Positions 35,745 through 46,711 of a DNA stretch of 64,000 bases are shown in pieces. The stretch is from NCBI GenBank assembly GCA_015680685.1, contig MNCI01030961.1, positions 330,276 through 394,275 on the forward strand. The letters run 5' to 3'. This DNA comes from Gnetum montanum (taxonomy: Eukaryota > Streptophyta > Gnetopsida > Gnetales > Gnetaceae). Made by a program: the position numbers and the translations under genes. Numbering within the stretch: the first letter of the stretch is position 1; the number at the start of each line of letters is the position of its first letter. Under the pieces are notes generated by a model. That model was not told the DNA's origin. It saw nothing but the letters and a program-made list of their open reading frames with translations, and ran no database searches.

Positions 35745-36010
35745 GCTGCCAATTTAAAGTCTTAGCGGACTGTTACCATATGCATGATTTGTGAGAAAGT
35801 GGTAAGCTCAGTCTTCTAGATGTCAACGTAAGGCTTTTATGAACTATGATGGAGAGTGTAATGTGACGCATCTAGTGTGTCGAGATAGCTAATTTAGAAT
35901 TTTTTGCAGACCGTAGTTAATGCAACCGAATTACGAGATGATGATCTACGCATTAGTTTAGGGTCTTTTCGGACCGTAATCTATATGATATCTACAAGAT
36001 TAATGTTGCG
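35745..36010. repeat. Sparse hairpin units between RT and the antisense gene, element 1
   Basis: Three separated units such as CAATTTAAAGTCTTAGCGGAC, ATTTTTTGCAGACCGTAG and AGTTTAGGGTCTTTTCGGACC. They match the denser array at 53.2-53.75 kb in element 2. Confidence 0.55.
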
Positions 36011-36227
36011 ATCTTCATGCTTCATGTCATACTGACATATCTGCATTTTGAGAAAATTCTGCATTGATCAAGCATGCAAAAGTTAGTTTCAACCAATTCA
36101 TTTATAAGTCAATGATTTATCCTTAGAGCAGACTAGCGACATTGCAAATTTGAACTAGGCTATAACAGAAGGAAAGCAGAAGCAAGGTGTAAGTAGACTA
36201 TTTTGTGAAGGTTGTTCAGTTGTGATC

Positions 36228-39200
36228 ATGACGTCGAAGATTAGAGACAAACATGTTAAATTGGCCAAGATTGATGAAGTGTAGGAGAGTTTACAGCAGG
36301 TTTCAAAGGCTAGGGTCGAAACACTGGAGGCTACTCCACTCTCTCGGTAAGTGGTTTTTTTACCCTCCTGCATGACTGTTATTTCTATTGTTATCGCATC
36401 GCAATTGTACCTATTTCAAAGATGAATATTATGGTGGACATTGATACCTGGTCATACAAGCTAAGTTATCATAGTTTTGCACTATTACCGTTATCGATGT
36501 TGTCGGGAACTGACCTTGCGTAGTTGCAAGGGTTAAGGCGATATTGGACGATGTTGTGCGTACATAATGCATAACTGGGGAAGTCCAGGTACTATACCCT
36601 TATGTAGTATGAATATAATTCCATCATCTCACCCATAAATATTACATGTTACATCAGGATAATACGCAGTATTATTTTTATCGTAGTTGTCAGAGACAGA
36701 CCTTGCACAATGGCAAGGGTTTGGGTAGTTTTTCATAGTGCATTTCTAGCGTAACTTGCAATCCTCTAGGAGTCAAGGTAACAGAAACCCTAGTTTTGCG
36801 TAATGAAGGAAAATTTTGTGTGATGTTCTTATGTTGTTAGTAAGTATATATTGCTATTCCTAATAGAATTCTATTTCGTTGTAAAGGATTACGCTAAAGC
36901 CCGTCCTGATCGTCTTGGACATCATCGGCGTTCTGTGTTGTTTACATGTCCCCGTGGCCAATGTTGCTCCTCCTCATGCTCGTGTAAAGAAGGAGGTGGT
37001 TTGGTTCTGAATAGGCACATGGGATTTCCTACATTTTTTGTTACACAATTATAGCGTAATTATTTGGTCGCATCTGCCGGCCGAGATAGCCGGTGCCATT
37101 CTGGAGACATTACTGGTTTGATCAACACAGAGCATCTTGATGTTTTTGGTGGACAGCTCAATCGACACCGTACAAGTGCAAGACCATGAATAGAGTGCCA
37201 AGTTTTTGAGGCATTTGTCTTGGATCTGGAATATGCCCAGGTTTAATTGTTATCATGCCTACAACACTTTGTTCGTGGCTCGTCATCTTACAACCTATTT
37301 CCAAAATCCACCTGGGATTGTGTATTATGTAGGTGGGTAAGTGTTTTCACATCGTCATAATTATGGTAACTATTTATCTAAATTCGTGACCCGTGTAAAT
37401 GATTTTCTACATTTTGTGATGTAGTTTTTTTATCAATAACAATGGTCTCCAAGGTGATACAGATACATTTTCTATGACCCAAATGGCCATAAAGGAGTTC
37501 ACCTCTACTAGCAATGTACATTTTGGTGTTATGGGATAATTGGAATTGGAAATCCCGCATTACCCTAACCGCTATGTCGAATTTTTCACAAAGTGCAAAA
37601 GGCTCGGATGGTTGGACAAGGAGTGGACTTTAGATCGTCCTCTCATTGCCGTAGATGTGCAAGAGAAAATCCCATCATTTCCTTCACCTTTTAGACACGG
37701 TAATTTATGCTATGATGGTTTATTGTACAATCTTATAGGGTGAAAATAATGTGTGAAATATTTTTATTTTGCTATATTATCTAAACCCTTGTCATATGTT
37801 TACAGTTAGGGAATAATGGGAGATCACTGTTATGGCCTCCAGGCATAGAGCGAATAGTCTTCTGTTTCGTTATGGTGACATAAAAGAGGTGCAACATTAT
37901 CTTAGCCATAGTACGGCCCTAGCTATCCTAACCAATAACCTTTAGGAAGCTGAACTAATGGAATTATTTTTGGTTGTAACCCTCGACGTTACTGCGGGTG
38001 AAATGTTGACCCTAGTTAACTCTTTCAGCAGAGAAGCTGAGCATCTTTGTATACACGTGTGTAATGTACATGTAAGTTTTGACATTGACGCTCAACTATT
38101 CACTAACTTTTTTGGTGTTCCCTCTAATGGACTTCCGGTAGAGGAGAATTCAAAAAGGAGTTCTAAGCACTAGAAGGAGATAGAGGAGTGGCTGGGGATT
38201 AAGAAGGAAGTGAAAGGAATCCCTACTGATAAAATCAAGCTGGAGGTGGCTCATACCATTTACCCCCTCTTCTGAGCCCACGCCTTCCCCAAGTTGCTTC
38301 CCCAGGGGAGAATCCTTACCAAAGAATAGGCTTAGATCATGCGGGAGGTTATGGAGGAGGGGACGCAGTATAATTGAGCCAGCTACTTTGCTGAAGGCCT
38401 GCAAGCTGAAATGGTCAAGCTTCATAAGAAGCTTGAGTCCTGCTTCAATGTGCATTTTTCCTTCTTTATAGCTCTCTTTCAATGTTTTTCCGAATTCTTG
38501 GTGGTTCAAAAGGATGGAATCTAGGTGCAATAGGATCATCACCAGATTTCTAAGCCTTGGATTTCCCAGGTTTTTGGCACTAACCAATCGCAAGATCCTC
38601 TCGAACGCATTGGGGATTCACTTTCACTTACCACTAAGAGTTTGGCAGTGCCTCGTACGTGGGGCCAAGACAGCGTGGGTGGAGCACTCCCTTCTTTCAC
38701 TGGTAGTGTGTTGAAGGGGAAGTGCCTTGTAGTAGAAATAGTGGATTAGTTAGTCCAATGGAAAAAACCTCATCTGACCGTGGAGTCCGCTGGTCCGACT
38801 AACTTAGAGAGGAAGAGGTTGCAAATTAAGTTTCACAGGAACAATCCCCCAGCTGGTAAGTAAAGAGATGTATAATTAGTTTATATATTTGTTATGATGC
38901 GTATAGACATGGCATCATGTAGCTTTTGTAAGTGTTTTGTTTGACTATTTTATTTAGCAGACAAAGGGAAGGATGTAGCGGAGCTAACCCCTAAAACAGG
39001 GGTAATAGCTATAGGACATGAAGGAGGGGCCCCAATCTTGGAAAAGGAGGCCTCTGTTATTAACGCAGGCGGCACATAGATTTCTATGCACGAAGAAGAG
39101 GTGGAAGTAGAGGATGCTGAAGTCCTTCCGGATGAACTAGGAAAAAAGGAGCAGCTTGTTGTAGGTGAATTTGCCCTTTCTTTAGAGGGTAGTATCATGT

Positions 39201-40733
39201 TACTACCATCGAGGGTTTTGTTGAAGCAAGCTTTTGCATTATCGTAATGTCGCAATCATCCTTTATGTCTATCACACTACGTCTAACCCATTTTTTTTGC
39301 GTAATAGCTACTTTTGACGTTGGCATCGTGCCCTTGTCAGTGGCACCCACTCAGCATTGGGGTGAGACCCCTGATAAATTTTCCTTTATGGAAGCCATTG
39401 CGGAGGATATGATCAGCTACTTAGAGAAAATCGATCCTGAGATTGGTATGCAAGTGTTATAACGTAAGGATTGTTGGCATTATGATATTGTATCATTTTG
39501 TTATGTCTCACTATTATTTTTATGTTACAGGATCTTGCCTTAGATGGTATCCCAAGAAGCCCGTCGACTTGGACACTGCACCTGAACCCTCACCAGAGTT
39601 GACCAAAGTGCCTCACAGCCTTTACAATGAAATGCATAAATGTGCATTACACTCAACCCACTCTTTATGGGAGTGCTAGAACGTCAATGAAGCTCTTTGG
39701 AAGAGGTTGCATAAGGTAGAAAAGGAGAACACATTCCTAACTAGTAGGGTTGAGGACTTAGAGTCCCGTAATGAATTTTTGCTATCTTGAGAGGCCAATG
39801 ACGAGAATTGGTGGATAGTTGTAATTGATTACACCCGCTATTGGATGATCATCATAAATAATGTCCAAGCCAATCGTGAACTCATTGAGCAATGGATGCA
39901 AATGAATCTCCTAGCCCAGAAGAACCAAGACTGGAAGGATTACTGCGCGACAGTCCAAAAATGGGGGCAAACACAAAAAGATCATAAGCACGTGTATAAG
40001 CGAGAATGTGCTACCTACAACCAACATTATAGGGATTCTGTAGTTAAAGCATGGTTCCATTGACTATTTATTGATGTCATCGATGTTTCTGGTGCATACG
40101 AAAATTTTCAGGAGCAAGTGACAGTAAGCATCTCTCTAGAAAGGGAAATAACCCTACCTGGCGGGGAAACCATTGTTCCTTCCTTTTTCCCTGAACTTCC
40201 CCGATAGACTCCTATGGAAAAGGGGAAGGTTAAGGCTAGAACTGATCTAGGTAATGGCATTTGATCTGAACTTACCAAGGATGAGATCATGCAATGTTTG
40301 TGGGTTGGCTTAGAACAGGCTCCTTTCGTAGCTGACGTGGCACCATCACAAGTAAGTTGTAGGATTATTGCATTCTTATTATGTGTAATCTCAATGGCAA
40401 TGCTAACGTGTACGTTATGTTAAACTGTAAGATCGAAATGAGGAGGATCCACATGAAAATGAGCGTAATGAAGATAATGATCCTCGTGAAGGGCGTCTTC
40501 ACAAGGAGGAGCATAATGAAGGTGATGGTCCTCATGAATAGGATCTTCACAAGGAGTAGCGTAATGAAGATGATGGTCCTTGTGGCGATAAATCCCGTGA
40601 GGAAGAGCCGTGTAGAGAAGACTGCCCTCATGAAGAGATCCCACAAGGAGAAGGTCCTTATGAGGATGATTTTCTTGAAGCAGAGGTGAAGTTGGATGAC
40701 ACAGGTGGAAGTGTTAGTAAGGGCGACACGTAA
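36228..40733 (+). pseudogene. Antisense multi-exon accessory gene of element 1 (between protease and RT)
   Basis: The gene runs opposite to gag-pol. Exon 1 is 36,228-36,346 (119 nt, donor CG-GTAAGT) and joins exon 2 (from 36,887) in phase, giving ATPLSR then ITLKPVLIVLDIIGVLCCL. Exon 2 ends YFQNPPGIVYYVG near 37,336 (GTAAGT). Later exons start at about 37,425 and 37,804; an exon ends at 38,865 (GTAAGT) and the next starts at 38,961; another ends at 40,351 (GTAAGT). The stop is at 40,731-40,733. Order in the protein: hydrophobic N-terminal region, a mobile-domain-like block (LMELFLVV, QLFTNFFGVPSNGLP, IEEWLG), a coiled coil (LHKVEKENTFLTSRVEDLESRN at 39.7 kb) and an acidic tail with repeated HKEEHNEGDGP-like units. 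A few stops are present (the first in exon 1). The family is not recognised. A homologue lies at 54,021-58,733. Confidence 0.7.
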
Positions 40734-40854
40734 CGTGGCCATATTAGTCAAAATTTTGTTATATTGGAATGAACTAAAAGACAAAAAAAAAGTTTGGCCT
40801 ATGTAGGCTGGAGTAAATATTTTACCTTTGATGAAGCGGAACATGTAGCAGGTC

Positions 40855-41195
40855 GTAAATAGTTTAAGGCCATTGTGGGCCATCACTATTTTAAGGCCAT
40901 TTTGGGCCATCGTCATCTTAAGTGTAAAAGGATAGATTACAGTTTCTAGTTTTAGGCCATGGTGGGCTGTCACTAGTTTAAGGTCATTTCGGGCCATTTT
41001 CATCTTAAGCATAAAAGGATAAATTACATTTTCTAGTTTTAGGCCATGGTGAGCCATCACTAGTTTAAGGCCATTTTGGGCCATCGTTATCTTAAGTGTA
41101 AAAGGATAAATTACATTTGCCAGTTTTAGGCCATGGTGGACCATCACTAGTTTAAGGCCATTTTGGGCCATCGTCATCTTAAGCATAAAAGGATA
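40855..41195. repeat. Higher-order hairpin tandem array between antisense gene and protease, element 1
   Basis: Nearly four units of about 87 bp, each made of two half-units: TTTTAGGCCATGGTGGGCCATC and TTTAAGGCCATTTTGGGCC, plus an AAGTGTAAAAGGATAAATTA linker. GGCC...GGCC arms pair within each half. On the minus strand the array lies in an uninterrupted 290-codon frame (41,237-40,365) and reads as a 29-residue repeat (for example MAQNGLKLVMAHHGLKLENV). Element 2 has a shorter array at 58,905-59,070 without this frame. Confidence 0.85.
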
Positions 41196-41289
41196 ATGCG
41201 ACACAAGGAAGGGCATAAACTGCATAATAGTAAACAATGTGGACTAATACAACATGTTACGCTAACGTGTTCATTTGCTAGCTTTGTAA

Positions 41290-41900
41290 TTATTTCTTGA
41301 TTTTTTTTAGGTTTGGCAACGCGTACAGGTGAGAAGGCTTATTATAGCATTCCTCTACGCTACCATTTTCTCCCTGGAAAGGTAGTTTAGCCCAATTCAA
41401 GCTTTCATCGGCCACTGTGTTATCCTGTTCAACTGTTGGGGTAGGGGTTTGGTCTTCGGGGACCTTAACCTCCAACCCTTGTTCCATTTCTACATTGTTA
41501 ACTACTTGAGTGGTCATCTTATCACCATGGATGATCACTTCCCCTCCTGCATAGTTCAAGTGAATTTCTTGATGAATGGGTGATGAAACTGCCCTTAATT
41601 GAGCTAACCAAGACGTCCCTAAGATTAGATTGAAGCTGGGCATTTCCTCGATGATGATGAACATTGCGTTTGTGGGGAATTGATCCCCTACTACGAAATT
41701 GATGTGCACCATTCCCTTAACTTGCACTCTTGCCTCATTAAATGATTTTAGACATGTCGTTGTTGTGGGATTGATCTAGTTGAGCAAACCAAGTTTGTCC
41801 ACTATAGGAAATGGGATGACATTGGTAGCGGCCCTATCATCCACGTGTACTCTCTAGATTCTGTACTGGCCAACCTGGATAGTGATGAACATGGACGCTA
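41290..41900 (-). pseudogene. Protease of element 1
   Basis: Minus-strand reading gives RVHVDDRAATNVIPFPIVDKLG, then VHINFVVGDQFPTNAMFIIIEE and the box FNLILGTSWLAQLRAVSSPIHQ, the (I/L)LGRxWL..xxAVxSxxHQ signature of plant Ty3/gypsy proteases. At the active site Tat proteases normally have D-(D/N)-G-S/A; here it reads D-D-R-A, so the glycine is replaced by arginine, as in element 2. A stop separates the first part from the 145-codon open piece at 41,727-41,290. It would mature gag and pol. Confidence 0.75.
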
Positions 41901-41928
41901 TTATCACATGACCCTTCTCTGGGTCATC

Positions 41929-42016
41929 NGAGCCTATAAGACTTGTTAATGACATCCCAAAAGCATCACGAAGCCATGGTTTGCATGCTAACGTCCATAC
42001 NCAAGTCTTATAGGCT
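41929..42016. repeat. 15-bp inverted repeat bounded by ambiguous bases
   Basis: AGCCTATAAGACTTG (41,931-41,945) is exactly complementary to CAAGTCTTATAGGCT (42,002-42,016). Single N bases lie at 41,929 and 42,001, right at the arms. The matching part of element 2 has no such repeat, so an assembly or consensus artefact is likely. Confidence 0.7.
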
Positions 42017-42029
42017 TAGTGTTGTATTT

Positions 42030-44852
42030 TTCTATTTGAGAGCCTACTTAACTTGCATAAAAACATCAAGGAGATCATGCCCATGATCTGGTTGTTTGTT
42101 ACCCTTCACTTCTTCCATTCGTCCCAAGAGATGGATTTCTCAAGGTGGAACGACTTCTGGTTGAGGGTTGTATTTTCTTAGGTAGGGAGAAGGTGGCCAT
42201 GTTTGCATAACGTCACCATTTTTTAGAAGAAGGTGGGGCCAAGGGCACTAAGGTAAGTGGTGTAGGCTTGGGGAGCCCTAGCATAAATTGATTCTTGGCT
42301 ATGTTACCCGTCATACGCCCTTCTCTTTTCTAGTTAAGTTGTGATTGGGATGTTGACTTAGAGATTTGCTCCTGCGTAGCAGGAGAAACTGACAGATTTG
42401 GCACCCTGATGATGAAGAGTGCCCTAGGCATGGGTGAGGACTAGCCCATGGCTTTACTAGTAGTGGGGTGTGGAACGAAGGTAGGAGATGAGACTCGAAG
42501 GATGAAAGGTTATCACTGAGCCACACCCGTCGATGTTGACAGGCTTGTCATTTGAGGCAGGCGAGGAGGCATGCACAACATAAAGGGTTGCTTCGAATGT
42601 GCTTGGTTATCACTCTCCATACCCACTACGTTGATAGTATACCCTACATTATTCATGTTTAATGGGTCCTAGTACACATGCATGGGTTGGTTTTTCGGAT
42701 GAATCAGGTTACTCATGTCTAAGATTAGGTCACCTTGATCAATCATATGTTGAATGTCATCTTTCAATGCCCAACAGTAATCCATGTCATGACCACACAA
42801 TTGATGGTAGTCGCAAAATTTCTCCAGCCTAAAGTTCTTGGGAAGTGGCGGTTCATTAGGTTAGGCCAAGGAGGGGTTCTTGAGTAGCTCACAATGGCGC
42901 CTGTGGAATTTCAAAGCTTCCTTGGACATCGTCTTCTGTTGGATGTGTCCAGTTCCCAATAATTTCTTCAAAAGTTCTGAAGGATTTATAGGTAGCGTTG
43001 AGTAATTTGAGCAATTCTTACGCTCAAATTTAGGCCTCGGCTGTGGAGGTGCTTCAGGGGTGGAAGGAGCTTCTTGATTGGCATTATTTGAGCTAGTTGT
43101 AGGCTCAGTAGGCTTTGCATATGTTTTCTTATTATTGTTTTTCTTCTTGGCCCCCTCGACAACCGCTGCTACTATCGTTGTCATAGATTTTCCTTTGTCT
43201 TGACCCTTGCTGTGGGCATTTTTATAGACCACATATGTTGGATCTTTGCTAGCCTTTGTCATGTCTTGGATGCTCTTAGTCTAAGAAAAGGCTTGGCTGA
43301 GGGAGCGGGAAGCTAGGTAGTATAGCTTAGACTTGATAAAGTCATTAATTACCCCCTTGAAGATTTCCAATAGATGGGCCTCTACGATGGGTTTGCGGAT
43401 TTCATTCAAGGTGGTGATCCACCACTGTATAAACTTTTGAACAGACTTGAGTGGGTCTTGCTTGACTTCCATGAGCTGGTCCAGTGTGACTTTCGGCTTC
43501 AGGTTGTACTTCCAACGAGTAACAAACTGAGTTAACAGCTCCTCCAAAGTTGAAATGGAAGCATGTGGTAGTGCTCAATACCAGTCTAGAGCTTTACCTA
43601 TTAGGGACATAGTAAAGACATGGATGATAGTATGTGGCCATTTTTGCAATAGCAACGATTCTGACTTGAAAGTAACTAAATGGGCACTGGGATCACCTTC
43701 CCCATTGTATTTCATAAAATGCGGGAGTAGCATCCCTGGAGGTAATGATAGAACAGGCACTACTGGACTAATAGGATCGTCATGGTAAAAATCCATGACT
43801 TGTACTGTGTCAGAACCAGCAACCTTGAGGCATTTAACTTCCTCTGTAAGAGTCTGGATAAGTTGGAAGGCTTGATCCAGACCCGTGGATGGAGAGGTTG
43901 TTTCTGGAATGGCAGGAGGAGCCATACTAGGTGGCAGAATATAGACGGCCGCCGTCAGCTGTGCCATTGGATATGCTGTTTGTGTGGCTGAGGGCACAAA
44001 CAGTGATCCTGTAACGAAGTTTAGCACCTACGGGATCTAGCTTTGATGAAGGGGGAGATGGGACATCTGCATAGGATGCACAACAAGAGGCATGTTTGGA
44101 ACCCACCATGCTGTAGTGGCGGGCCCTATCATGTGAGTCAGGATGAAGGTGAGTGTTGTTTGTAATTGTGAAGTAGGTATCGCATGTACATGCGGTGACA
44201 TGGGTGCAGGTGCACGATGAGATGGATTAGGCAATTGCACCTGCTGGGGAATGATTTGGGATGGGTTGTCACCTAGAGGGATAGTTAGAGAAAGAAAATG
44301 TATGTGGGGTGAGTGTGGAACTTGGTTAGTAATAGATAATGTCAAGGGCATGGTAACCATGAACAATGGATTTACGCAGGACGTCGTGGAGGAAGGGGCC
44401 ATGGCAAAATCAGCATGACTACCTCCCTTAGAGTGGGATTCTAGATTTTCTTACCTGTCATGAAGCATTTCATCATGGAACAAATCACCTCGTTGTTCTG
44501 TCAATGTCCTAGCCATCAACATTTGATCCAGGATCCACTGTTCTTGATTTGTCAGGGGTACAACGGTGTTATGTTAAGGAATAAATTCCTTCCCGTTGCA
44601 GTACATGAACTCGTATTCTCTTTTTCCTTTGAGTTCTTGTGGTTACATGGGCATTTTTTCTGCAAGTTTAGCATAGAGGAAATTGTAGTGTTCCCTATGC
44701 TGAGCATGTCCCTCAGGCTCTTTGTTTTGAAGCTTGAGGGAGCGGCGTGGTCGCACCGGACTAGTTGGCGGCTCGACCATAGGAGGTGTAACTTGCATAG
44801 TCCAAGGATTCTCGAGGTTGGTAGTGTCAATAGCAGTGGTTGATGTAGCCAT
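42030..44852 (-). pseudogene. Gag of element 1
   Basis: The start at 44,852 (MATSTTAIDTTNLENPWTM) lies 256 bp inside the 5' LTR. The N-terminal half is P/T/H-rich. The core reads GEGDPSAHLVTFKSES, MSLIGKALDWY, MEELLTQFVTRWKYNLKP, QKFIQWWITTLNEI and FIKSKLYYLASRSL, the plant gag fold. The C-terminal part has FCDYHQLCGHDMDYCWALKDD at about 42,775-42,830, the Tat-type C-x2-H-x4-H...C nucleic-acid-binding box. Interruptions are few (for example near 43.27, 43.57 and 44.03 kb). Gag would form the particle in the cytoplasm. Confidence 0.8.
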
Positions 44853-45085
44853 TCTCTACATTGTTCAGGAGTAATGACAATAAGGATAAAGATCCCAAGG
44901 GCAAAGGCAAACTAAGGCAATAATCGGGGCTTTCTATCTTTTAGGATTCCAAACGAATCGTCGAAGCGACCGATCTACACCACACAATCTTGTAAACAAC
45001 CATGGAGGTATTACGTTTATGTCAACTAAAAATAGGTACAGATAGCTTACAAGACTACCTGTAAACTATGGATCGGATATGAAGG

Positions 45086-45102
45086 CCCTCCTTCTAGCAC
45101 TA
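45086..45102 (-). other. Primer-binding site of element 1 (two transitions)
   Basis: On the minus strand TAGTGCTAGAAGGAGGG lies just inside the 5' LTR. Element 2 has TGGCGCTAGAAGGAGG at the same place, a proper match to a tRNA 3' CCA end. The two changes here are transitions (TGGCGC to TAGTGC). I do not assign the tRNA. Confidence 0.7.
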
Positions 45103-45108
45103 GAAAAC

Positions 45109-46536
45109 TGTAACGATGGAAAAGGTCGGATGCTGGAAATACCAAGCAGCTTTCTGTGTATATAGTTCCAACCCCAGATCCGTGCAAGGGCCGTGCTAGA
45201 GAAGACGAATCCAAGGTTCCCTGAACGGTCTTGTCGATCAAATAGGGACTTACTTAATTAGTAAAATTTCTGTAATAATTGGATGGAAAAATGATGATTT
45301 TTATGAGGAGATATAATATCGTTAATCTCGAAGATATGTGAAAATGATGTAAATGATTTAAAGTGATTACGAAATCCATATAGATAGGACACAGGAAACT
45401 GGATTTAGAGAGCGTGCAATCCCAAGATCTTGGATTTAATGTATGAACAAAATATGTTGGATACACTGATTACAAGTGGACTTCGGTTTAGACGAAGCAT
45501 GTGCCAACAACGAGCAAGCTATTTAAAGATAAAACAAGCAAAGGTCGATCTACCTTGTTCTAGCCAATTTGGGCACAAGGAAGTTAGACCCAAAGCAAAA
45601 TATCCATTAATTGGCTGTTTCTAATCAAGGATTCTTGCTAATCACTTTCAATGTTCTTAGGATTGCTGATCCTCTTTTTCCCTCTTGTTAATCTTTTCCA
45701 AGAGTTGTCAACGATTGTCAATGAAAGAGAATTGCTCACAGAGAAAATTTTACATTGTTTAGAGAAATTTTTGCCAACCCTTTGATCCTTTTCAAATGGA
45801 ATACTTATAAGGTTAGGGTCAGGAGAAAAACGTGGTTTAGATGATACGTGTCCTAAACCTACAAGATGTCGTTGACTTGGTGTGTTTGTGGTTGAAGCTT
45901 GCGGTGCCATGCTACATTACGCTTTGAAGCGTAATGCATTGTAAACCACTTTTGCTAGAGCTTTGGCAACAAACTATACTTTGGTTACGCTGCAATATGC
46001 TAGAGAGTGTATTGTGACATATGAACTACCAATGCCTAAATTGTGGTATCTCTGTCATTGCTTGTATTATGCTGTGTCATGCTAGATTACGCTACATAGC
46101 GTAATTCAGCATAAAATAGTGAGCCTGCAAAATATTAAAGTGTTGTCACTATGCTTCCTTTGTTTCTATTCAGTCCTCCTAGGGTTTATTATGCTAGACT
46201 ACGTAATGTAGCATAATAGGCCCTTAGTCAAAAAAGAAAACTTACTGAAATGTGCGGCATACTGTAGATCGTTGCTTAAGCCATGAGATTTTGTTGGACC
46301 ATCGAGGTCTCAAATCTTGCCATCTCTGTTGTTGCGATGGACTATCTTCTAGAATTACACTACGTTATGCTATGTTACACCATGTTGCATAATGCGGCGT
46401 AATATGTTGGATAGCGTGGCACAATAGACCCTTAGCCAGAAAGGATACTTACTGAGCCATGACTTGTCACAAATCCTTCCCTGAGTCGCAAGATTTTTCT
46501 GAACTGTTGAGGCCTCAAAATTTTCAGGGTGTTTCA
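45109..46536 (-). mobile_element. Element 1, 5' LTR (1,428 bp)
   Basis: TG...CA termini are intact on the minus strand (opens TGAAACACC, ends GTTACA). It aligns end to end with 29,057-30,586 apart from a deletion of about 100 bp near 46,395-46,430. A TATA-like CCTTATAAGT lies at 45,803-45,812. Palindromes on TTACGCTA/TAGCGTAA fill 45,905-46,440. Confidence 0.9.
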
Positions 46537-46541
46537 ATGCC
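46537..46541. repeat. Right target-site duplication of element 1 (ATGCC)
   Basis: Partner of 29,052-29,056; see there. Confidence 0.85.
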
Positions 46542-46703
46542 TTTTGAAAGCCAACTTAAAAGCCAATTGCACTAAAAAGCTAACTCTATTTGCCAAGAAG
46601 CCAATCAAGAAGCCAACTAGCCAACACGAAAAGAAAATAAGCAAACTACTCTTGACAATGTAAAAAAAAAAAAAGCTAATCCTTTGAGTGTTGTTTGCCA
46701 AGG

Positions 46704-46711
46704 TATTTATA
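46704..46711 (-). promoter_or_regulatory. TATA box of element 2 LTR
   Basis: TATAAATA on the minus strand in the context CCTATAAATACC; the same box occurs in the 5' LTR at 63,912-63,919. Confidence 0.65.

Larger units (their letters stand above)
29057..46536 (-). mobile_element. Tat-type Ty3/gypsy element 1, complete structure, about 17.5 kb
   Basis: Both LTRs (29,057-30,586 and 45,109-46,536), PBS, PPT and the 5-bp target duplication ATGCC are present. Coding order on the minus strand is gag, protease, spacer holding an antisense gene, RT, RNase H, archaeal-type RNase H, integrase. The LTRs agree at roughly nine bases in ten by eye, so the insertion is old. Stop codons and lost catalytic residues make it non-autonomous today. 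Confidence 0.85.

Noticed and set aside
38150-38593. 147-codon minus-strand frame
   Set aside because: It is the complement of antisense-gene exon sequence, whose plus-strand reading is conserved in element 2; the minus reading is only partly shared (a 65-codon frame at 56.35 kb) and follows from that.
44460-44843. 127-codon plus-strand frame
   Set aside because: It lies opposite the gag N-terminus, which reads through on the minus strand and has a homologue in element 2.
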